Shown: positions 24,501 to 34,953 of the stretch, piece after piece | Layout: each line of letters begins with the position of its first letter | Numbering within the stretch: position 1 is the first letter of the stretch | Assembly: GCA_007449985.2 (NCBI GenBank) | Contig: VIIQ02000103.1 | Coordinates: 124,001 to 188,000, forward strand | Reading direction: 5' to 3' | Length of the DNA: 64,000 nt | From: Desmodesmus armatus | Taxonomy: Eukaryota > Chlorophyta > Chlorophyceae > Sphaeropleales > Scenedesmaceae | Position numbers and translations under genes: made by a program | Notes under the pieces: generated by a model | The model's database searches: none | What the model saw: the letters and a program-made list of their open reading frames with translations, nothing else | Told to the model about the DNA's origin: nothing

Positions 24501-25030
24501 CACTAGCAGCAGGATTCCTGAGGACACATGAGGTAAAGGGGGGGTGAGAGGTGGGAGGGTTGCTGGGTTGTGCAGGGTGTGTGTGTGGGTGGTGGGGGGG
24601 GGGGTAACATGGACATAGTGAGCAAGAGGGGGGTGCTGTGGGAGAGGGAAGACTTGCATCAAATTGTTGAGTGCCTGAAGCCCTGGCAGCAGGCTTGCGG
24701 CGTGAGACGTGTAATGCGAGGGGAGCTAGGGTTTGAGGAGGGGCCGGGTGTGCCGGCGCCTCAGCAGTGTCAAGAGGGGGCGGCACAAGAATCTGGGTGG
24801 TGGTGCTGGGGCTTGTGCCAAGTGACCATCAGCTCGAAAGCTTTCTGTTAACAAGCGTCTTTTGGGTTTTTGGATCAGGGCCAAGACACCCACAGGCTGG
24901 GGGCAAGCACCCAAATTGCCTTGACGTGCTGAGCAGTCATCACCTTTGATTGCCCCTGCCCTGCCACCTCCCCCCCCCCCCACCCCCAAAACACACACAG
25001 GCCCGCATGGCTGCCAGCCGGTGGCGCTAG
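18158..25030 (+). CDS. tRNA CCA-adding / poly(A)-polymerase-type nucleotidyltransferase
   Basis: This is a class II nucleotidyltransferase adding CCA to tRNA 3' ends or A-tails to RNA. Exons: 18158-19434, 19989-20175, 20818-20887, 21756-22007, 22869-23344, 24062-24322, 25001-25030 (about 850 residues; phases agree). The last exon is tentative. The presequence MLQRTCSLRSILSSLCR suggests an organelle, followed by a ~380-residue Ser/Ala/Gln-rich stretch made of CAG/AGC runs. The catalytic head then has AGGWVRDVYL, the metal-binding DIDIATSADP, ELSFFKG, CRDFTINALYYDP and DDPLRVLRAVRFATVLGLKL, followed by the PPRRIWLELRKLAKAEA helix. CCA-adding and bacterial-type poly(A) polymerases share these motifs, so activity cannot be assigned from sequence alone. 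Parts of exons 2, 4, 5 and 6 occur as extra copies in the introns; I chose the copies that keep phase and the full domain. Confidence 0.85.
20368..20620 (+). repeat. Two extra copies of the exon 2 3' end
   Basis: The exon 2 end plus donor (20112-20181, encoding DSVKDLP.TTVKLTHQGE) recurs at 20368-20437, nearly identical and with an intact GTGAGT donor. It recurs again at 20575-20620 with more changes (KDMPCTTVKLVHQ). The spacer is G-rich. The first copy joins in frame to exon 3. Confidence 0.85.
21278..21645 (+). repeat. Two extra copies of the exon 4 5' end (FTINALYYDP block)
   Basis: Copy A (21278-21379) and copy B (21534-21645) resemble 21756-21870 of exon 4. Both follow a pyrimidine tract and an AG acceptor, and both encode LYYDPAT..EVL.F...VPDALSRT. 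Copy A has TQPLYY instead of INALYY and copy B keeps CRDFTINALYY. Neither continues into the DDPLRVLRAVRFA part, so only the third copy can give a complete domain. Confidence 0.88.
22096..22397 (+). repeat. Two extra copies of the exon 4 3' end
   Basis: The end of exon 4 (21892-22007; DDPLRVLRAVRFATVLG ... SMNAG plus GTAGG donor) recurs at 22096-22210 with the frame intact, and at 22319-22397 (starting TVLGLKLAHG, ending CFLNAG). Each copy keeps AATGCAG|GTAGG. Long poly-G tracts separate the copies. Confidence 0.88.
22708..22775 (+). repeat. Extra copy of the exon 5 5' end
   Basis: TGTGCAG|GTGTGCCGCCGC at 22702-22719 repeats the acceptor and start of exon 5 (22861-22880). The copy encodes GVPPHRIWLHRIAKAEA and lacks nine bases relative to the real exon (GVPPRRIWLELRKLAKAEA). 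It then diverges into a poly-C tract. Confidence 0.8.
23528..23709. repeat. Foldback inverted repeat / hairpin in intron 5
   Basis: Two arms of about 80-90 bp (23528-23608 and 23619-23709) are imperfect reverse complements around a ~15-base loop. The core of 17 bp (GCAGAAGATCGTCTGTG at 23587-23603 against 23626-23642) is perfect. Outer parts (GAGAGCGGTTGCAGCC and GCAATCAGCCTTGC) pair with a few mismatches and a small bulge. It may be a MITE or a long-hairpin small-RNA precursor. It lies in the intron between nucleotidyltransferase exons 5 and 6. Confidence 0.85.
24483..24710 (+). repeat. Two extra copies of the exon 6 3' end
   Basis: The exon 6 end (24274-24322; MPEALAAGFLRTHE plus GTAAGT donor) recurs at 24483-24532 almost unchanged, followed by GTAAAG, and again at about 24664-24710 in decayed form (VPEALAAG). 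Spacing is about 180-210 bp. Confidence 0.85.
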
Positions 25031-25724
25031 CGCTGGGCCTGACAGGAGTGTGACCCTCTACACAACACGCCTGTTGTTGTTGAACTCAACCGCAAGATCA
25101 AGTCCAAGGCCAGCATGAGTGCAGACTTTCAGTTGCTTCACAGTCTCAGACCAGCTGTGACAGAGCAGGCTTCCTTAGGCTTCCTTGCTCATGGTAGACC
25201 CGGTTGAGTCAAAATATGTTGGCACAGAGGGAGAGGCAGAGTGTGTTTTGTGGTGAAATCTTCCAAGTTCTGTGGTGGTTGTTCTGTGTTGGTTGTTCAA
25301 AGTGCAGCTGTTTGGCCAGTGGGAAGTTTGCGCTTGTCAGGGTGGTTGATGCATGAGTGTGATTACCTGCTGCTGAGTGTTGAAAGGATTGTTGCTGGAT
25401 GATTTGACTGTTGTGATTACGTCGTTTGGACGTCACTGGTTGAACACACTCTTCCTTGGAGGATGGCAGAGGTTGGCATTGGCATCAGTCCGCAACACCA
25501 GCCCTGGTCTCTAGCTACCAACATGAACGCAGTTCAACAATGCAGTCCACAGTGTGATATCAAGACGTGTGCAGTTTACAGCGTTGTAAGATGAGTGCCT
25601 CTATCAACACATTGTTGCAGTGGTTTCGGCATCACCATCATGCCCTGGACACGCCAATAGGCCTGGAGAAACGAGGGCAGGGGGCTCAGAACGACAACAC
25701 AGGTACTGTATCATGCAGTAGTCG
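25031..25724. other. Convergent 3' region with overlapping poly(A) signals
   Basis: Stop codons of the plus-strand nucleotidyltransferase and the minus-strand sugar isomerase face each other here. TGTAA occurs on the plus strand at 25585-25589 and on the minus strand at 25576-25580, so the two transcripts may end at almost the same place. No coding exon is recognised. Confidence 0.5.
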
Positions 25725-27995
25725 TTACAACTCATCATGCATGACATGCACCTGTTGAGGTGCTTTGCCAGGGTCGTCTTCCAACAGTTGCAAGACCCCC
25801 AGTGCATCATGTGCCCGACTCAACTGACTCAGCTGCCCTGACAGGCGGGCAGCTTTCCGCCACAATGATTTGAACTTTCGCACGTTCCACGCAGCTTCCT
25901 GCACAGGGTCTACGTGGGTGGGGAACGTGTCAAAGTAAACCTCGCCACTGTACCCAGCCTTTTGAAGCTGCAGAACCAGCTCCAACGACATCGTCGGGTT
26001 GACGGACGCAAACATCAAACCATCTTCCGCACCGAGGCGGATGTGCGCATCGTTCAAATGCAGTCCGAACAGCTTTCCCGCTCGCGCCACAAGTGCCACA
26101 CTCGCAGCGGGGTTCTCGCCAGCGAGCAGCATATGACCGACGTCGAGCGTCAACCCAAACCGCGGATGTGCAACCTCATAAGCCAGCAAGAGTGCGGTCG
26201 CAGTGTTGGACACGATGCTGAAGCGCGTGGATGGATCGGTGGGCTTGAACTCCAGCGATACACGTACACTGGCGGGGCAGGCGTCCACCAATTGCCTGAA
26301 CGAGTCCACGGTATGCTGCCAGGCCGTGTCATAGTAGACCTGCAGATGAGACCAGCCAGACAACGATCACCACCCAAATGTACAATACAGTAATTGGGGA
26401 CAGAGTCCCAACCTCGACTCTTGCCAGCGAGCCAGGGGTTCATCAGGGTGCCCCAGAGGGAAACTAGCGCACCCCAGTCTCTCGGGTCAGGTATGATATG
26501 CATAATGGTTTGCAGTTGCCAGGACAGCAGGTACTCAAGCGCTGGCCAAGTGCCAAATGCCGCAACCCTGGATCGACTGTTTGACCTGGTCAGTACCAAG
26601 AATGGCGCCCCTGGACATCACGGCTGCGTGAATCAGCTGCGTGAATCAGCTGCGTGAATCAGCTGCATGAAATGGCTGCGTGAAACGGCTGCGTGACACC
26701 ACGTGTTGTGCATGCTTAGCTGATCATGATGCTGGGGAGGGTGCCCTCAGGACCCTGGGGAGGGTGCAGTGTGTCATCTGGACCAATTGGAGCATGCCCT
26801 GCCTCACTGTGCTAGAAATGCCTCACTGTGCTAGAGTTGCCAAGGCACCCAGCACCTCTCAGACGGCAGCCAGTTGTAAGACAGTTGCACATTGTCACTG
26901 CACATTGCCCTGTCCCACCTGCAGGTAATAGTCATAACCATCATAAGGTGACCACACCACTAGATGGTCAGAGCCCATCTGCGCAGCTGTGCTGCACCCA
27001 TCAACCGCCAGCTGCACTGCTGCCGCCCTCAGGGTGGGGTCAGGGTTGGTGAAGGCACCCAACAGGAACCGCTCAGGGAAGCGAATGTTGACGGCACCAG
27101 GGGACAGCCCAGCCCTCTTCAAAGCTGCCTTGATCTGCAACACACAAAAAGCGCCACACTGCGCTGTCAGGAAGCAAAGCCAGCCTCAAACATAGGTGGC
27201 AGCTGCTGTCATGTTTCATATGCCTTGCTCCATGGAGAGCTCACACAGATAGGACCCCTGCTTTTGAAGGACAGCACCGTGAGAGGCATCGTGATGCAGC
27301 AGCAGTTCCATCTCCCTTTCCAACCATGAACAGTCAAACAGTCTTTCACAGAGGAAACAAGCGCATCAGAAGCTAGTATCCCTTTACATGTAAGTCTCCC
27401 AGTAAGCAGCCAGCACACACTACATGGGTGAGTACAAGGGATCCCAGGTAACCTGCACAGTCACCGTGTGCTGATCACGCGGGCAGATGTGTCAGGGCTC
27501 ATGCCACCTTTGCGTCCAACCCCTTCTGCCACCCAGTCAGTTCACCTGTTCAAGTCTGAGGCCGTTGAAGTGCTGGGGGTAGTTCAGGTCGACAGTGGAG
27601 AGTCCCCCCACCTGACCCTGCCGAGCTATCCACCCCAGCACATCGTTGCTCAGGCCAGCAGCAGCACCAGCAGCAGCACCACCACCACCGTCAGTACCAC
27701 CAGCACCACCAGCAGCAGCACCAGCAGCACCCTGCACGAGGTCCCTCCTAGCTGCCATGGAGTTCAGCCGTGAGCCAAACCTCAGGGGGCACTCCTCACT
27801 GGCTGATAGGGTTGCTGGGGTTGAAAGGGTTGATGGGTCACTGACTGTGGGTTGCTGTGGTGCTGTGTTGGGTGAGGGAGTGCTGACACATGACGCAGGA
27901 GAGGATGTCGAGCTGCAGGATTGGGGACCTGCTGGGGCCGCGGCGGTGTCAGGTGGTGCAGTGCTGGTGCCGGTTGAGGGCCCTGCATACATCAA
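25725..27995 (-). CDS. Sugar isomerase/epimerase (xylose-isomerase-like TIM barrel)
   Basis: Metal-dependent sugar isomerase/epimerase of the AP-endonuclease-2/xylose-isomerase TIM-barrel superfamily. Exons: 27546-27995, 26919-27134, 25725-26339, all phase 0, 426 residues. The barrel starts after a ~100-residue Ala/Gly/Ser/Pro-rich leader. Expected metal and catalytic positions are visible: Glu in SLEFKP, Asp and His in LTLDVGHM, His/Asp in GLHLNDAH and Glu/Asp in GEVYFDTFP. Strand order matches the family. The substrate cannot be told; bacterial relatives of this type include L-rhamnose isomerase and tagatose/psicose epimerases. The leader could be an organelle transit peptide but is poor in Arg. 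The ribokinase gene lies directly upstream in the same orientation. A minus-strand TGTAA is at 25576-25580, ~145 bases past the stop. Confidence 0.85.
26623..26700. repeat. 13-bp tandem repeat, 6 units
   Basis: Units GCTGCGTGAATCA x3, then GCTGCATGAAATG, GCTGCGTGAAACG and GCTGCGTGACACC, in intron 2 of the sugar isomerase gene. A 19-bp duplication (GCCTCACTGTGCTAGA..) follows at 26801-26838. Confidence 0.9.
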
Positions 27996-28727
27996 GCAGG
28001 AGGTGGAGGGTCACACACCGCACTTGACATTACTGCTCAGCACGGGTTTGAAAGTCAGGTGGTGATGATGACAGAAGCTCACTAGGAGCTGCATCAGCAC
28101 ATCAGCACAGGGACTGAAGCTATGTCTATATCAGGTGGCCCCACGTGTAGCAACATGCTTGTGGCAGTTGTGACACTGTCCTGTGGCACTTCAGGAACAC
28201 CAAGTGACAGATCAGCACACGCCTCATGCAGTGCTTGCAGCGTACTAGCTTACCAGCAGCTCCAGCTGCTTGCAAGGCTGCAGGTGCCATTACATGTGCC
28301 TAAAAGGCGCATGCATGCGGCAGCGACTGATACTGATGGGATAATGATGGTAGTCAAGCTCATGGCTCACCCAATGCTTGCAAAGACGAGCAAAGACACG
28401 TATTGCTTTACAGTGCACAAACATGCATGCAGGAATGGCGACCAGAAGTACGTGTGGCAGGTACTGGCTTTTCATCAGTGAGGGTGTGACCCTAGAAGCG
28501 TGACCCTGAGGGACTGTCATCAGCAAGCATGTGACCTCACGCAGTGCTTTTGCAGCAGCTCAGGTTCAACCAGGCTGGGCCCCAAGCCACTACACTGGCT
28601 GACACTGTCCACGCCACGGTGGAGCAATTGCAAACAGGTCAACCAGATGTACACTTGCACAAGTAGCAAATGCGTGTGGCAACGACAACCAAATGAAATG
28701 ACAACCAACACAGACTCTTTGGAAGCC
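27996..28727. other. Spacer between sugar isomerase and ribokinase
   Basis: It contains the sugar isomerase promoter and the ribokinase 3' region. Minus-strand TGTAA motifs lie at 28408-28412 and 28290-28294. Both genes run leftwards, so this is a tandem arrangement. No other gene is seen. Confidence 0.45.
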
Positions 28728-31393
28728 TCACACTTGCTCACCCAGTGCTTGCAGCAGCTCAGGAGCCACTTGGCCTGCATGGGCCTGTAGGTGTGCAGTA
28801 ACCTCCTGCAAGGTGGGTAGGCTGGGCAGGGCGCCCTTGCGGGACACTGCCAGTGACCCTGCTGCTGCAGCAAACTGTAGGCAGTGCTGCAACGGCCAAC
28901 CTTGGACAAGCCCGACTGCAAACCCAGCCCTGAAAGCATCACCTGCAAATACAACAAAACATATACGGCTGCATTTGGATGCCAGCACATACTGTCACTC
29001 AGATTCAAATGATTACAGCCACAAGCTGTTGTCACTGCCATGTAAATAGAAGTCAAGCAGAGGATGTGACAAGCATGGACGGCATCGCAGGAGCCCTCCT
29101 CTAGCCTGGCTGTCTTAGTAACACCTTGGTAACCCCTGCTAACCCCAAAAGTAACCCTCAGTAACCTAGGCCACCACACCCCACCTGCCGCCGTCCCATC
29201 CACCACGTTGTCACCAGGTACCGGCAGTGCTGGCTGTGTGATAACAGTGTCGTTGTGCAGCACCAGCACAGCACCCCGCTCTGACAGGGTCACCAGCACT
29301 AAAGACACACCAGACTTGATCAGGCCGCGGGCAGCAGCCACCACCTGGGCAGAGCAGCAAAGCATCATTCAATAATGTGCTGGCCAGACCTTAAATCGCT
29401 TTTTGAGGTCATGGCTCCTTGCAGGGCCCGCATGCAGACAGTGTATGTTGTCTGGTGCTGTACACATAGTGTTTTGGGATAAGGGTTTTGTTTCTGAAAA
29501 CAACATCAACTGTATACTGCCCATACAACAGACACTGGGTGGATGAGGAAGCAGACAGCAAGCTGGGCGCGTCCTGCAGGATTGTCTTCTTGTACTGAAC
29601 ATGATAGTCCTGCAGCTGCCAGAGTGACGGCCTACCTCTGCCTGTGTCTGTGTGCTGCTGCCTGTAAGAGCCTGCAGTTCCAGCTCATTGGGGCACAGGT
29701 AGCTCACAAAGGGCAGCAGGGCGGAGTCAAGCGGTTGATCAGTACCTCCTGCGTCCTAACAGCAGGCAGACAGGCGCACACATTATTGATGCTGTTATCA
29801 TGAACACCTTGACCTGCGGGGTACTGCCCTGGCTTTCTTCAAGAGTGCCATGGTTTGGCTATCCTTGCGAGGCTTTTCTAGCAAGAGAAAATGTTCTGGT
29901 GTTGGTCCCTATGCTGCCACATAAACCACATGCTGACACTCAGCATGATGTTGCCTTCACAGCTGCTTGTTGACAGTCTGCCTGAAAGCTGCTGGCTCTG
30001 TCTGTCAGGTCAGTCGTCCTTTCCACACCCCTTGGCAACATTCAACCCTTGGACACCGCTTGGTGCCCCTCATTTCCAGTGAGCCCTCACCAGCAGAACT
30101 GTTGCCCCAGCAACTGCTGCTGCCTTTGCCGCTGCCAGGTTGACAGCCTGTGGCACCTCCCGTTGCAACATCACCACCCCCACTCCTGACAGTTGAGCAG
30201 CGGGCAGCACCACACCCTGCAGGCACCACACCCCCGCAATGCAACACAGCACAAGTGTCAACAAAATTGCCAGCAGCGCACGCCACACAGGACAAGGTAC
30301 TTGACTTGCTGTGTGGCTGATTGAGTTGAGTGTGAAGAAGCTGAGCAGGTGTAGTCTGTAGTTGGTGTGAAAGGCTCACAAGACCCACATTTCCCGGCTG
30401 CAGAGTGCCTACCTGGCCCCAGGCTGTGTTTGCTCCCCCAACAACGATGCTGGAAGCCGCGCCATCAGGCTCCAACATCACTATACCCTGGCCAGACCCT
30501 AGGTCGCCAACGTGCTGACAGCCTGAGATGTCCACACCAGCGTCCGCCAGCTCCTGCTGCAGCATCTCTGCGTAGCTGTCATTGCCAAATCGGCATATGA
30601 AGCGTACTGCTGCCTTGGGGGGTGCATGGGTGGCGTTGCTGGGGAGTGCGAGCCGGGCGGCTGCTACTGCTTGGTTGCCACCCTGCAGAAATGCAACAAA
30701 CAAAAGGGTGTTTGCTGTGTGCATAGATTGCATATGAAATGAGGGTTTGCTGTGCGTAGGTATGCAAAGTGTGGGCTTGCTGTGCATGAAGTGAGTGTGG
30801 GCTGGGGCTTTGGGCTGGCCCAGCAAATTGCTGCTGCAGTGCCGGCGGAGTCAGCACAACTTCTGGCACATGCTCAGGTTTTGTGCGAACCATCCCCAGC
30901 AGCAGCAGAATAACACCATGGCAGGGAACGTGGCCCAGCGGTGAGGACATCCACTTGTAACATCCCTCAGATTCATGGCTGACACCCTCAGACCAGCACA
31001 GTGCACCCCTGACCGGCTCTATCTCACCTTTCCCCCTACTGCCAGGCTGACGCTGGGGGTCCTTGAAGTGGTGGTTTCACCCTTCAGTGGGAGCCTAGCC
31101 ACATCTACTGTGATGTCCATGTTCACAGATCCCAGCACGAGGATTGATGGCGATGGTGGGCGATGCGGGGGAACAGCAGCTGCAGCACCCAGTCTGGGAC
31201 AGAATGGGAGCAAGCCATGGACAGGCAAGGAATTCAAACCAAGGTGGAAGAGAGGGACATCATTTTGAAACCGCATCTCAGACACTCCACAATACAGCTA
31301 CAGCTGCAGACAGCTGAAAATGTGTGTAGAGTACCTGAGTCCCCCTAGCAGGAGCAGCAGCCACGCCACCAGCCAGTTTGACGTTGCATTCAT
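28728..31393 (-). CDS. RBSK: Ribokinase (PfkB family) with hydrophobic N-terminus
   Basis: Phosphorylates a pentose, most likely D-ribose to ribose 5-phosphate. Exons: 31335-31393, 31028-31193, 30413-30682, 30091-30216, 29636-29755, 29185-29344, 28728-28942, with consistent phases; 371 residues. Family blocks: VLGSVNMDITVDVARLPLKG; AVGGKGGNQAVAAARLA (substrate-binding GGK-GN motif); RFICRFGNDSYAEML; GQGIVMLEPDGA; GVVMLQREVP; SYLCPNELELQALTG; VTLSERGAVL; and DGTAAGDAFRAGFAVGL, whose Asp in AAGD is the catalytic base, split across the last intron. Exon 1 encodes MNATSNWLVAWLLLLLGG, which reads as a signal peptide or membrane anchor and is unexpected for a normally soluble enzyme. The start is the only ATG that splices in phase. 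It lies upstream of, and co-oriented with, the sugar isomerase. Confidence 0.92.
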
Positions 31394-33022
31394 TACGATG
31401 TGGAATATAAATAAACTGGAAGTGCAAGAGGCACGAGTTGACAAGGCAAGTGATCTGCACTGCATAGATCACAGGCTGTAGCAGATGTCAAGTGACAGCA
31501 GACGCCACATGGCGTCCTTCGTTGGCAATAACAAGAGTAAGAATACAGAGCAAACCTCTGGACGTAAGCACTCGGATCTATGGTGACATTTCTTAAATTT
31601 CACAGGCTGTCACCAATGTCATGTCTGCAAGTCTGACTGGAGTGTGCACAATCCACGTGAATGCCATACCCCATGTGCTCTCCATTCACTGAACAGGAAC
31701 GAACATCCTTAACAAGACTAGGTTGCTTTCAACCAGGGGTAGTAAGGGGTACCCCTTACTACCCCTGCTTTCAACCGGCAATTGGCAGCTCACCAGTTGC
31801 AGCAGCTGCCGGTTTGGCCTTGAGCTGCTGGACGCTCCTGGCTGCCAGAGGGGTGCTTCCCTAGAGACAGACAAGCATGCGCCTCACAGCTTGATAGGAA
31901 CGAACCTACTCACGGTTTTGCCTGGTTTCTGCTGGTCGACACATCACCCACTTCACCACGCAGGCATAAACGTGAGTTGCCCAGCCAACCCATCACTACA
32001 CATGCAGCTTTGACTGGGCACCAACTTTTGAGTTTCAAGCTGCCGAAACAGGACCAGGTGCTCAAGCATGCGCCTTTGATCCTGATGCATCCTGCTGGAT
32101 GACAATCCTGGTCTGCATCCAGGGCGTGTTGTTTCGTTGGCCGATGACTGGCTGAGCTTGCTCGTTTGTGTGATAACAGCTGTGGCCATTGCTGCTGGTC
32201 ATGACCTTGATCAAGGGGTGAGGACAGCTGCTGCTGCTGCTGCCTGGGGACGGGAGTTTAAGCTTTTGTCAGTATGTCACTCATCAGTACTGCCTGACTG
32301 CCAGGGAGGCTGTCATTCAACTTGTGCCAGTTCTGTGATGCTGAGTTGTGCAATCTCGTACGGCCATGGCAGACCTGCACCTTCTGTATGTACTACCAAT
32401 ATGAGCATCCAGCCAGCAGCAGCACAACTGCACTCAGACATCCGAATGTGCGACAGTCATACATCTTACAAGGGGTGATCAATAAGGCATAATCATCAAA
32501 GCCCAACTGTCCCACGACACTTGAAAACCCCACTGGCTGTTGCCCACTCACATCCGCTGTGCACACAGCACCCACACAGCCGCCATCATCCACGCCCACC
32601 ATCAACAATGCACAAAAACACACAACAACAACCTGATTGCTGTCAACACAGTCACAGGTCCCTCCAACAGTCAGAGCACACCCTGCACGAACAGCCAGTG
32701 CCCCTCCCCCGCCACTTGGTTCCGCAACCCAAGCAGGCTTCATCACGTGCGTTGTATGAATGAGTGGGAGTCAACCACGTTCGTTGTTTGATAGCCGGGC
32801 AGAGACTGCCACCCCCCCGGATGCAGGGGTGCTGCAGCAGCAGCTGCATGCCGCACCATACTATGGCATGGTGCTAAAAAGCATGCAAAGATGCTGTGCA
32901 TCGACTACACAAGGTGGAAAACCACTGCACAGATTGTCACTCGTCATGTTCAAGGTGACGTCACGTCAAAATAGGTAACAGTCCAGGTAACAGTCCGTGT
33001 GTGTGTCAACGGTTTGGCGCAT
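31394..33022. other. Intergenic region upstream of ribokinase
   Basis: It contains the ribokinase promoter and the 3' region of the minus-strand secreted-protein gene. No coding exon is recognised. The only strong structure is the palindrome at 31725-31776. Confidence 0.45.
31725..31776. repeat. Perfect 32-bp palindrome with flanking 10-bp direct repeats
   Basis: 31735-31766 is a perfect zero-spacer palindrome (AGGGGTAGTAAGGGGT and its complement). The ten bases GCTTTCAACC stand immediately on both sides (31725-31734 and 31767-31776), like a target-site duplication around a minimal palindromic insertion. Confidence 0.95.
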
Positions 33023-34667
33023 TTACAGCATCTTGCGGCCGGACACCTGCTTCTGGCCGGGGGCACTGCAGGTAGCCCTCTCCACCTTGACGGCTGCAGG
33101 GGAAAACGCACACCAGCACAGCAGGCAGGCATGGCAGATGAGTAAGGCAACATTTCACAGTAATAGCGCCGTAGGAGGCCAGTGACTGGCCGGACAGATG
33201 ACTTGACGCTGTCAGCACTGGCTGTTGGGCTGCAGGTTGCTGCCGGCTGTGCCTCTTTCATGTGATAATGCAAGCAGGATTACACATGCATTCACCCTGA
33301 GAATCACACTGCCCTCTGCCTATTTCTCTGTCAAGGTGGCAGTATCATGCAACAGAATCATCTCTTTAAGCAGTACAGCCTGGTCACTCAGCCAGCCAGC
33401 CAGCCAGCCAGCCAGACAGACAGTCCCACCAGTGTATGCAGTGCAGAATTCAGGCAATTAGCATGTTTTGTATGTCACTCACAGTCTGCTGGCATCCAGG
33501 TGTCAGATGCCCTGTTGATCTCCTTGCTGGCGGTGGAGGATGTGAACCAGCCGCTCTTGACAACCTCAGCACAGTTTGCGTACACGGACTTGCCATTAGA
33601 CGTAGGGCCTGAAGCGGTGAAGGTGGCAACGGACTGCGGACACAGCAGAGGCGCGCAGGTGTACAAGGGGTCAGATGCTTGGCAGAACAAGCAGATGGTA
33701 CATGGCTGGCATCTCTGCTTCTCTTGCTGAAGCTGCAGGTGTTCAACACGAGCGGAAGTGTGTGACTAGTGTGGTGCTGCTTACACAGTGTGGAGGGGTG
33801 CTGTCTGAGTAGCCGCTGTACAAGCAGGCTTCTGATGATGCAGCAGGACAGGCACAGTGCTGCAGTCGGCTGCAATGTCCACTGTGCGGCAACAGACTGT
33901 TGGGCGAGAGACGTCACTTCACCCTGGGCCATCCACCTGACGATTCACATTGTTTATTCTAGACTACTAGGCGCACCTGGTGGTTCAGCAGACCGCTCTG
34001 GCCGATGACGTTCATGGACACCTGCTTGGGGTCCACCTTGAGCATCTTGGCAACAGCCTTGATGAGGGGGTCCTTCTTGCCCTCAACCTTGGAACCACGG
34101 TTGTCAAACTGGATTTGGATGCTGCAAGAAGAAGGGGGGGGGGGCACAGCAGGCAGCGCAGCACACAGAGCGACGTTGAGTGCAACGAAAATGTCCATAC
34201 CAGCACACAGACAAAGACAAATGGCTGCTGCAGAGTGTCGGGCTTGCTGCTGCTGTACGCAGGACACACCCGCCAGCAAAGTGACTGTCAATGATTTTAT
34301 ATCAACATTTGAACACGTTTGGAGAGCCGAACCATGGCGCAGAGTGCTGGATCACTGCTGCACCCAGTCGTCACCGGGAGGATGAAGTGACTCGGATACC
34401 GGATCTACTCCATAATCGCTACCGATCGCTGCGCAGGCAGACTAAGTGCTTTGTGGGTAGCCGTACCTGGCAATATCAGCCCTAGGCTGTGCCTGAGCAA
34501 CACCTGCAGACACAGCAGCAGATCGAGACAGACGTGAGTCACTAACACACGTGTTCCCAGGTCTTCGTCGCATTGAGCATTGAGCAGCACTTGTGTCATC
34601 GCAGCAGCCACTAACCTGCAAGAGCGAACATGGCCAGGACGGCCACGCATGCGAGTGTGCGAGCCAT
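33023..34667 (-). CDS. Small secreted protein, paralogue A
   Basis: Exons: 34616-34667, 34467-34503, 33977-34121, 33483-33633, 33023-33093; phases agree; 151 residues. Signal peptide MARTLACVAVLAMFALAG, then AQAQ. The mature part has IQFDNRGSKVEGKKDPLIKA, a second block GPTSNGKSVYANC, then SGWFTSSTASKEI and a C-terminal SVKVERATCSAPGQ..SGRKML. Two or three Cys remain. I do not recognise the family. The plus-strand neighbour at 34954-36433 is a clear paralogue along the whole length with the first two introns in the same places. Here the NC / SGW blocks are in one exon, and an intron instead splits the Ser codon before VKV. The stop lies inside a TGTAAAT motif. Confidence 0.85.
33389..33423. 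repeat. (CAGC)n microsatellite
   Basis: About seven CAGC units followed by CAGACAGACAG, in intron 4 of the minus-strand secreted-protein gene. Confidence 0.9.
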
Positions 34668-34953
34668 CGCGATACAGTCAGCTGGCACGGGATCCAAAAG
34701 AAGGGATAGGGTGCTGCGAGCTGCTGGATGTATCACTGCAGAAGTTGGCTGGAGCTACAGTAGCCTAGTAGCGGGCTTAAATGCTTGTTCTCGCCCAACG
34801 AATGGTCTTGAGACCTACCTCAGGGTTTTGCTCACTTCTCCCCTTTTGTAACAGGCCTACTTAGCCATCCAACGACTGAGCTCCCTCACTTGTTGTGCTC
34901 ATCCGCAGACTGATCCTAGCCAGCCGCTGAAAGTACACCCGTACGACACCAAA
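34668..34953. promoter_or_regulatory. Divergent promoter of the paralogous secreted pair
   Basis: 286 bp separate the two start codons. A TTTAAG/TTAAAT element lies near 34772-34778. Any element here can control both genes. The boundaries follow only from the start codons. Confidence 0.55.
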
